The notes beneath the pieces are model-generated. The model made no database searches. It had not been told where the DNA came from and saw only the letters and a list, made by a program, of their open reading frames with translations. A program made the position numbers and the translations under genes. Below are positions 7,265-12,021 of a stretch of DNA of 12,021 bases, piece after piece. This DNA comes from JAFDED01 sp964611635 (GTDB lineage Bacteria; Desulfobacterota; JAFDED01). The first letter of the stretch is position 1; each line of letters begins with the position of its first letter. The stretch lies in contig CAZTAS010000197.1 in NCBI GenBank assembly GCA_964611635.1, forward strand, positions 1-12,021, read 5' to 3'.

Positions 7265-8251
7265 TTAAAGCTGATTCGGGCCTTTTTTACCCAGAGCCTG
7301 GATCATCCTCGGGATGACGACCCTGAGGTCTCCGACAATGGCATAATGGGAAATGCAAAAAATTGGAGCAGAGGGATCGGTGTTTATGGCCACTACTTTT
7401 CCATCGCCAAGGATACCAACGCGGTGCTGAACGGCACCTGAGATGCCGCATGCTATATAGAGGTCAGGGCTCACGGCCACTCCCGTCTGACCGATTTGCC
7501 GGTCGTGGCTTGCCCAACCCGCATCAACCGATGCCCTGGTGGCTCCTACCTCAGCACCCAGGGCTATGGCCAATCCCTCAATCAATTTGAAGCCTTCGCG
7601 GCTTCCGGCCCCTGCGCCTCCCGCAACGATGATCCGCGCCTGGCGGAGATTGACGGTTCGAGGCTCGATCTCGGTCTTGATCACCTGGGCGAGTGCAGCC
7701 TCGCCGGTGTCCGCCGGCATGACATCTATAACCCGAACCTCGTTATGAAAAGCGGGCTCGGGAACATCACACACGCCATCCATCAGGGTGATTATGGCCG
7801 GGTCATCTCCAAGCGGCGCGTAGTTTGAGAGGACCTTCCGGTCATACTCCAGTCGCTGGCAAATCAGCCCGTTGTCTTTAAAATATAATTCCACACAGTC
7901 CATAATGGATCCGCAGCGCATGGCCCCGGCAAGGGCGGGGGCCAGGTCATTGCCCTGGGTGGAGGCTGGCAAAAGGAGGATGCGTGGGCGGTGTTCTTCC
8001 ATGATGCTGCGGAGTGTCTCTACATAAGGAGTCGAAGTAAAGTGGATCAAGGATTCTGATTCAATACGGTAAATGGCTGAGGCTCCGCCCTGACCCGCTC
8101 GTTGACAGACCCGCTCCAGTTCACTGCCCAGTGCTACACCTTCTAATGTGCCGCCGATGGACTGGGCAAGCCGGCGTCCCTTCTCCAGGCATTGAAGGCT
8201 GATATCAGTGATTTCTCCACCGTGGTTTTCAAGATAGACCCAGATTTTCAC
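7265..8251 (-). CDS. etfA: Electron transfer flavoprotein alpha subunit
   Basis: EtfA pairs with EtfB in a soluble flavoprotein that accepts electrons from dehydrogenases and passes them to an ETF:quinone oxidoreductase. The N-terminal domain (about 1-190 of 328) starts MKIWVYLENHGG, as in many EtfA proteins. The C-terminal FAD domain carries GGAGAGSREGF (211-221), GATRA (236-240), GQTG (254-257), GISGAVQH (269-276) and AINTDPSAPIF (288-298), the expected flavin-binding run. I chose GTG at 8251. GGAGG at 8263-8259 is 7 bases before it but only 1 base before the ATG at 8257, which would add two residues. The ribosome site directly follows the etfB stop, so the two are co-translated. The length is normal for the family. 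Confidence 0.93.
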   Translation of the reverse strand: MKIWVYLENHGGEITDISLQCLEKGRRLAQSIGGTLEGVALGSELERVCQRAGQGGASAIYRIESESLIHFTSTPYVETLRSIMEEHRPRILLLPASTQGNDLAPALAGAMRCGSIMDCVELYFKDNGLICQRLEYDRKVLSNYAPLGDDPAIITLMDGVCDVPEPAFHNEVRVIDVMPADTGEAALAQVIKTEIEPRTVNLRQARIIVAGGAGAGSREGFKLIEGLAIALGAEVGATRASVDAGWASHDRQIGQTGVAVSPDLYIACGISGAVQHRVGILGDGKVVAINTDPSAPIFCISHYAIVGDLRVVIPRMIQALGKKGPNQL

Positions 8252-8264
8252 CCACATGCCTCCT

Positions 8265-9071
8265 TCAGATAACCCTCTCCTTTTGGAGTTGGTCGATCAT
8301 ATCCTGAAGAGCTCCCTTGTCATCTCCATCGATGCGCACGATACGGATCTCATGCAAAGGAACTGTTTCATAGCCTTTCTGTTCAACTTTAGGCTCAAGG
8401 TCCACCGGCGATACTTCCAACTCTGAGGCTGTAAGAACAGAAATGGCAGTTTTCTTGTACTGAAGCTTTAGCCTGGCCCGGGCGGTGCGCGGTGTGCGCG
8501 GGTCCTCCTGAGTGAGTGCAACTCCAACTGTCAGCAAAGCGGGCAGCTGCACCCGTACGCTCTGAGTCCCCCCTTCTATGGCTCTTCGGGCCACAATCGA
8601 GTTGTCTTCTGTGGATTCAATATCCTCAACGTAGGTGACCTGCGGGATCCTCAGCAGAGCAGCGAGGTGGCTGCCGACCTGTGAGTTCTCACCTTCGGGA
8701 ACATCCAGACCTATAAGGATAAGGTCAAATGAACCCTTCTTTTCCACAGCCCCTGCCAGCAGGTGCGCCCGGGCCAGGGCATCCAATATCCCTTCTCTTT
8801 CGCTTTGTAAGCGAATTGCCGCGTCCGCGCCGCGATAAAGACTTTCCCGAAGGACATCTACACTGATGGGAGCCCCAATGGATACCACCGTGACGGAGGC
8901 ATTATGAGCATCCCGGAGCTTGAGGGTCATCTCCAGAGCATTTAGGTCCTCAGGCTCGATCATAGTGTCGAAATTATCAAATTTTGGATTACCCAACTCA
9001 TTAAGCACTTCTCCTGCCAGGTTTCGGGTGTCCCAAATCTCGCGCATTATGACCAGAATGTTTTTATGCAT
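8265..9071 (-). CDS. etfB: Electron transfer flavoprotein beta subunit
   Basis: EtfB forms the heterodimer with EtfA and normally holds AMP, or a second FAD in bifurcating forms. Family marks are the acidic-helix segment DLNALEMTLKLRDAH (42-56), GADAAIRL (81-88), QVGSHLAALLRIPQVTYVED (131-150) and the EtfB signature RRAIEGGTQSVRVQLPALLT (162-181). Two loops differ from the usual pattern. Residues 93-103 read EGILDALARAH where GADTxATA is normal, and GLDVPEGENSQVG (121-133) replaces the common DGD-type loop. The bound nucleotide may therefore differ. The start at 9071 has AGGA about 9 bases upstream, and the gene begins 15 bases after fixX. The order fixC-fixX-etfB-etfA points to one transcript. 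Confidence 0.92.
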   Translation of the reverse strand: MHKNILVIMREIWDTRNLAGEVLNELGNPKFDNFDTMIEPEDLNALEMTLKLRDAHNASVTVVSIGAPISVDVLRESLYRGADAAIRLQSEREGILDALARAHLLAGAVEKKGSFDLILIGLDVPEGENSQVGSHLAALLRIPQVTYVEDIESTEDNSIVARRAIEGGTQSVRVQLPALLTVGVALTQEDPRTPRTARARLKLQYKKTAISVLTASELEVSPVDLEPKVEQKGYETVPLHEIRIVRIDGDDKGALQDMIDQLQKERVI

Positions 9072-9086
9072 GTTAATTTTTCCTGG

Positions 9087-9395
9087 TTATCCAAATCGGT
9101 ACTTGATGCCCCGGCCGCCGTCGGGATAGCGCCACCGGACTCCTTCCTCACTGCACATCACGCGGCAGGAGCCGCACTCCAGGCAATTTTCGTGGGAAAC
9201 AAGAACCATCTCGGGATCATTGGGATCCGGGTTATAAACGCCAGCCGGGCATATTCGCAGGCATATTTTATCACTGCACCTCCGACAAAGCTCATGATCC
9301 AGCTCTATGTGCGAGTGATCAGGGTCTGCCTCGTAGCGGTTCACGTATAATCTGTCTTCCAATGAGAGATCGAACAGGGAATCACTTTTGCTCAA
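9087..9395 (-). CDS. fixX: FixX-like ferredoxin of the ETF:quinone oxidoreductase
   Basis: This is a 102-residue ferredoxin-like protein that supplies the iron-sulfur centre to the FixC flavoprotein. Eight cysteines lie in two groups: C37, C40, C45, C49 (CRRCSDKICLRICPAGVY) and C71, C74, C77, C81 (CLECGSCRVMC). They are followed by WRYPDGGRGIKYRFG, a typical FixX ending. In mitochondrial-type ETF-QO this domain is fused to the flavoprotein; here it is separate. The start is TTG at 9395, overlapping the fixC stop (TTGA). GGGGAG lies 8 bases upstream, and MSKSDSLFDLSLEDRLYVNR aligns with FixX N-termini. A longer frame upstream (to 9533) lies inside fixC and is not needed. Confidence 0.9.
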   Translation of the reverse strand: MSKSDSLFDLSLEDRLYVNRYEADPDHSHIELDHELCRRCSDKICLRICPAGVYNPDPNDPEMVLVSHENCLECGSCRVMCSEEGVRWRYPDGGRGIKYRFG

Positions 9396-10726
9396 AGCAG
9401 CTTTCTCCCCTTCCACATGTCCCGAACGAGCATGCCCTTGGACATGCCCTCCCAGAATCGCCTTCTGGCCTCCCGCTGGATTTCCCGCTTCGGAAGCTGA
9501 TCCTGTGAGAAATAATCGATCAGCAGAGCGCAAATTTTTCGAGGGTAGATTTCGAGCATTCGGGGCAGTTCCTCCAGGAGTTCAGGAATCTTCTCGTAAC
9601 GGGAGAGATCTTTCATAACGTGGCTTTGCAGGAGCCTTTGCTCGTAATCCGCCAGGACATTGGCGCTGGTGTCCTTTCGCCGGATCGCCTCCACAGCCAC
9701 CTGGCCCGCCAGACAGCCGGATGCCATGGCTAGGTTCCCTCCCTCGTGATACATGGAAGCGTTGACCAGACCAGCGGCATCGCCCACGATAAGAAGTCCT
9801 GATGTATAAGGTTTTGGTACAGATCCAAGCCCCCCTTCCGGGATCAAGTGTGCCGAATATTCCATCAGCTCTCCCCCTTCCAGGTAGGGCTTCACCCTGG
9901 GATGAGAGTGGAATGCATCCATGATCTCGTGAGGGCGTGCTCCGGAGCGCACCACAGTGTCCAACCGGGCTATGTAGCCCACGGCCACTGCTTCCAGCCC
10001 GGTATAGATAAATCCACCTCCTGCCAGTCCCGAGAAAGGAGAACCGATAAAATCCAGAGCTGCTCCCTCATGGCTTTCAAGATTGAAGCGCTCCTCGATG
10101 GTTCGGCGATCCAGCCCGATGACTTCTTTCACTCCCAGGCCGAATTCCTGTGGGCGCTTGCTTTGAAGAAGGCCAAAGCGCTGAATTGCACCGGAGCTTA
10201 CCAGTCCTCCAGCCCCATCGCCCAGGATTACCACATCGGCATAGAATGGCTCATCGTTCCGGATTTGGGCGCCTATCACCCTGGCATCAGAGCCTTTTCC
10301 CTCTACCAGGAGGTCATCCACCACCATTCCTTCCAGGAGCGAACCGCCAGCTTCCTCGAACTGTTTGGCCATCCACCGGTCAAAGCGGGAGCGGAACACA
10401 ACGAAAGTATGATTGAAAGGCGGCTTGGACCAGGCATCCGAGCCGAAACCCATGAATAAGTGTTTTTCTTGATCCAGAAAGATGATCTGGCGACGGGACA
10501 CAGGGCGCTCCACCGGCGCATCCCTAGGAAAATCAGGAAAAAGGTCTCCCAGCGGTGCGCTGTAAAGCAAGCCGCTTACGTTTTTTGATCCGGCAGTCTC
10601 GCCCCTCTCCAGGGCTGCCACCTCAAGTCCCGCCCTTGCCAGAATGATGCCAGCCGCCAGTCCAGCCGGCCCACAGCCCACCACTATGGCGTCCAGCTTG
10701 ACCCTGTCGGCGTTGCCTTCGTCCAT
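9392..10726 (-). CDS. fixC: FixC-like ETF:quinone oxidoreductase flavoprotein
   Basis: This FAD enzyme of the geranylgeranyl reductase/FixC group takes electrons from EtfBA and, with FixX, delivers them to quinone. The N-terminal dinucleotide fold is LDAIVVGCGPAGLAAG (11-26; GxGxxG at 17-22), ending in the acidic E40. Then come SGLLYSAPLG (51-60) and FRSRFDRWMA (111-120). The second FAD motif is LLIVGDAAGLVNASMYHEGG (311-330). There is no membrane helix and no C-terminal cluster cysteines, consistent with the separate fixX. The length (444) is near the family's 430-435. ATG at 10726 is preferred because GTGGGG sits just before it; a GTG at 10735 adds three residues but lacks a ribosome site. 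A promoter lies about 65 bases upstream. Confidence 0.9.
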   Translation of the reverse strand: MDEGNADRVKLDAIVVGCGPAGLAAGIILARAGLEVAALERGETAGSKNVSGLLYSAPLGDLFPDFPRDAPVERPVSRRQIIFLDQEKHLFMGFGSDAWSKPPFNHTFVVFRSRFDRWMAKQFEEAGGSLLEGMVVDDLLVEGKGSDARVIGAQIRNDEPFYADVVILGDGAGGLVSSGAIQRFGLLQSKRPQEFGLGVKEVIGLDRRTIEERFNLESHEGAALDFIGSPFSGLAGGGFIYTGLEAVAVGYIARLDTVVRSGARPHEIMDAFHSHPRVKPYLEGGELMEYSAHLIPEGGLGSVPKPYTSGLLIVGDAAGLVNASMYHEGGNLAMASGCLAGQVAVEAIRRKDTSANVLADYEQRLLQSHVMKDLSRYEKIPELLEELPRMLEIYPRKICALLIDYFSQDQLPKREIQREARRRFWEGMSKGMLVRDMWKGRKLL

Positions 10727-10789
10727 GTTCCCCACTCGCGGGAGCGCAATTAATCGCGCCCTTTCGGTTTAAAGAGATCTATGAAGGTG

Positions 10790-10818
10790 AGTGTAATATC
10801 GGCCACAGCCCCTGTCAA
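10790..10818 (-). promoter_or_regulatory. Sigma70-like promoter for the fixC-fixX-etfBA operon
   Basis: On the minus strand, TTGACA (10818-10813) and TACACT (10795-10790) are separated by exactly 17 bases. The -35 matches consensus fully and the -10 in four of six positions. Transcription would begin near 10783, giving a leader of about 57 bases before the fixC ATG. It is the only good promoter I see between the DUF4405 gene and fixC. Confidence 0.6.
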
Positions 10819-10951
10819 CCCCTTTTAATCCTGCAGATTGAACGATGGGGTTTTTGGCCGTGGATACCGATTAGCAGAAATGGGGCTTGGCGGAGACTTT
10901 GATGGCAGGGTGTCAGGTGTTATTTTTGCCAATGATATACTGTATTTCGTG

Positions 10952-10985
10952 GGTATTCTTGCCTCGGCTTTTGGCCGAAAATACC
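10952..10985. repeat. Two-part hairpin downstream of the DUF4405 gene
   Basis: Outer arms GGTATT (10952-10957) and AATACC (10980-10985) enclose inner arms TCGGC (10964-10968) and GCCGA (10974-10978) with a five-base loop. It lies in the 3' region after the DUF4405 stop on the minus strand and could protect or end that transcript, though no T-tract follows. The rest of 10819-11017 holds nothing else I can support; overlapping frames there look like chance. Confidence 0.4.
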
Positions 10986-11017
10986 GTGGATCGCCTCCGA
11001 AAATTCGTTTTGGAGAA

Positions 11018-11854
11018 TTAGTCCTTGCCCTCCATAATATTAAAGATCTCCAGAGGCGTTTTTCCATGTTTATTTGCGATGTCTTTAAGTTTGTCCTTAG
11101 GCCCGGCATCGATCCCTTTCTGTTTCAGCCTTGATATAGCTTCATTGAGGGAAATGTCTTTCTCAGAAGATATGCTCTCCAGTGTTTTTCTCCCAAGGCC
11201 GGTTCCTTTGATGGTTTTAGGAACAACAGGCTTCAAACCGCCCGACTTTATGGCTTCGTATAGCTTATCAGGGGAGGTGTTGTTTTCCTTGGCGATATCT
11301 CCCAGTGTTTGCTGCGCATTCTGGACCTTGTAACCTTTGGATTTAAGAGTGCTGAGAGTTTGCTCGATGGGCACGCGGATTAAGGCTGAGAATTCCTCAA
11401 GCCTCATCAGTTCGGCGTGAGCAACAGGCATCTCAGCCTTGCTTTCCTTCCAGCTTTCTTTAATCGCTTCTCCTAAATCCATGATGGTGCCAAAGGGAGG
11501 AAGATTCCAGAGACTCCCGAAAAAAACCACTGCGCTTATCATCGTGGCTGCTATAAGCTCCTGCCTGAGATTCAAAGCTTTACGGATCTTATCCCAGATG
11601 AAGTTGATAAATATTTTCCAGTTGTAATAGAAATGTATACCCACGATGATGAGAAGGAGGTAGCCGAATATGGTGTGTATGGCTACCCATTCCTCCTTAT
11701 CAAGCCCCCAAGCCGTCCAGTTCGTCCAGCGGGCAATTCTTCCGGGTTGGGCGATGTTAAGAATAATGCCTGAGATAGTATCCACGATAAAAGATATGCT
11801 AACAACGAATGTCGTCCATCCTCTCCAGTTGAATGTCTTTTTTCCCTCTACCAC
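11018..11854 (-). CDS. DUF4405-type membrane protein with C-terminal helical repeats
   Basis: The 278-residue protein has three predicted membrane helices (about 14-34, 58-78 and 100-118), as in DUF4405 cytochrome b561-like proteins. The second holds H60 and H74, likely haem ligands. From about residue 145 the protein is soluble and carries a repeated pattern: TLGDIAKENNTSPDKLYEAI (183-202), KTLESISSEKDISLNEAI (223-240) and KLKDIANKHGKTPLEIFNIM (255-274). These resemble short helical units whose partner is unknown. The start is GTG at 11854, with AAGGAGAG 4 bases upstream. It lies upstream of the electron-transfer operon on the same strand but has its own promoter region. A role as membrane electron carrier for FixC/quinone is possible; this comes from context only. 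Confidence 0.75.
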   Translation of the reverse strand: MVEGKKTFNWRGWTTFVVSISFIVDTISGIILNIAQPGRIARWTNWTAWGLDKEEWVAIHTIFGYLLLIIVGIHFYYNWKIFINFIWDKIRKALNLRQELIAATMISAVVFFGSLWNLPPFGTIMDLGEAIKESWKESKAEMPVAHAELMRLEEFSALIRVPIEQTLSTLKSKGYKVQNAQQTLGDIAKENNTSPDKLYEAIKSGGLKPVVPKTIKGTGLGRKTLESISSEKDISLNEAISRLKQKGIDAGPKDKLKDIANKHGKTPLEIFNIMEGKD

Positions 11855-11909
11855 AAATCTCTCCTTGAGCTAAAAACTCCATTTCATCCACTGAATCAAC
11901 TTATCTTTT

Positions 11910-11941
11910 ATTATATTTGTAATCCCGAAATAGATTGTCAA
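11910..11941 (-). promoter_or_regulatory. Possible promoter of the DUF4405 gene
   Basis: On the minus strand a perfect TTGACA (11941-11936) precedes a perfect TATAAT (11915-11910), but the spacing is 20 bases rather than 17. Both hexamers being exact makes a chance hit unlikely, yet the long spacer suggests low basal strength or help from an activator. The leader to the GTG at 11854 would be about 50 bases. Confidence 0.4.
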
Positions 11942-11976
11942 CAGCTACAAAGACTGATGGCAATGCCTTGAGTTTG

Positions 11977-12000
11977 GGATCGGTAAGTTAACGGATCGGT
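11977..12000. repeat. Direct repeat GGATCGGT, 16-base period
   Basis: GGATCGGT occurs at 11977-11984 and 11993-12000, separated by AAGTTAAC, so the two copies start 16 bases apart. They lie 36 bases and more upstream of the -35 of the DUF4405 promoter candidate, where activator sites would be expected. Confidence 0.35.
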
Positions 12001-12021
12001 GAAAAGGGCCATGTGGTGCGC

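Noticed and set aside
9396..9533. Longer N-terminus for the ferredoxin (start at 9533)
   Set aside because: The extra 46 residues lie inside fixC in another frame and do not match FixX; TTG at 9395 has a ribosome site and fits the family.
10838..11134. 98-codon plus-strand frame between fixC and DUF4405
   Set aside because: Half overlaps the DUF4405 coding end and the rest covers the hairpin; there is no ribosome site or known motif.

Overview
The window looks like a bacterial chromosome segment from an anaerobe. The best inference is a Desulfobacterota-type (sulfate-reducing or syntrophic) bacterium, because an EtfAB-FixCX electron-transfer operon sits beside a DUF4405 membrane cytochrome-like gene. 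That placement rests on gene content only. The left 5.4 kb is gene-poor and full of broken genes. The right 6.6 kb is compact, intact and almost entirely on the minus strand.

Left part (1-5436). A run of very small minus-strand ORFs with strong ribosome sites occupies 1-604, led by an 11-bp perfect hairpin at 635-664. On the plus strand, 732-2425 is the decayed C-terminal half of a large STAND-type regulator (winged helix, TPR repeats and a C-terminal repeat region). It is broken by three frameshifts and one in-frame TAG. It is followed by a 40-codon ORF whose stop overlaps the start of a three-helix membrane protein gene, itself broken by one frameshift. Together they look like the remains of a sensor-plus-membrane-protein module. 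Next come an orphan intrinsic terminator (3332-3376), the tail of an ISL3-like transposase, and a frameshifted IS1380-family transposase (3569-4843). About 590 bases of AT-rich, gene-poor DNA with palindromes complete this part.

Right part (5437-12021). A 586-residue phage/plasmid-type primase-helicase (zinc motif, TOPRIM, RecA/DnaB-like ATPase) lies 67 bases downstream of an electron-transfer operon transcribed leftwards: fixC-like flavoprotein, fixX-like ferredoxin, etfB, etfA. The four operon genes are packed with overlaps or gaps of 7 to 15 bases. A good sigma70-like promoter (TTGACA, 17 bases, TACACT) lies upstream of fixC. Further upstream on the same strand is a DUF4405-type membrane protein with two histidines in one membrane helix and a C-terminal helical repeat region.

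How the genes fit together: EtfBA carries electrons from flavin dehydrogenases. The FixC/FixX pair passes them towards quinone. The DUF4405 protein could be a membrane haem partner, though this is an inference from proximity. No complete new system is visible. The most interesting items are the decayed STAND/membrane module, the isolated primase-helicase whose TOPRIM metal-binding residues look degenerate, and the divergent nucleotide-binding loop of EtfB.
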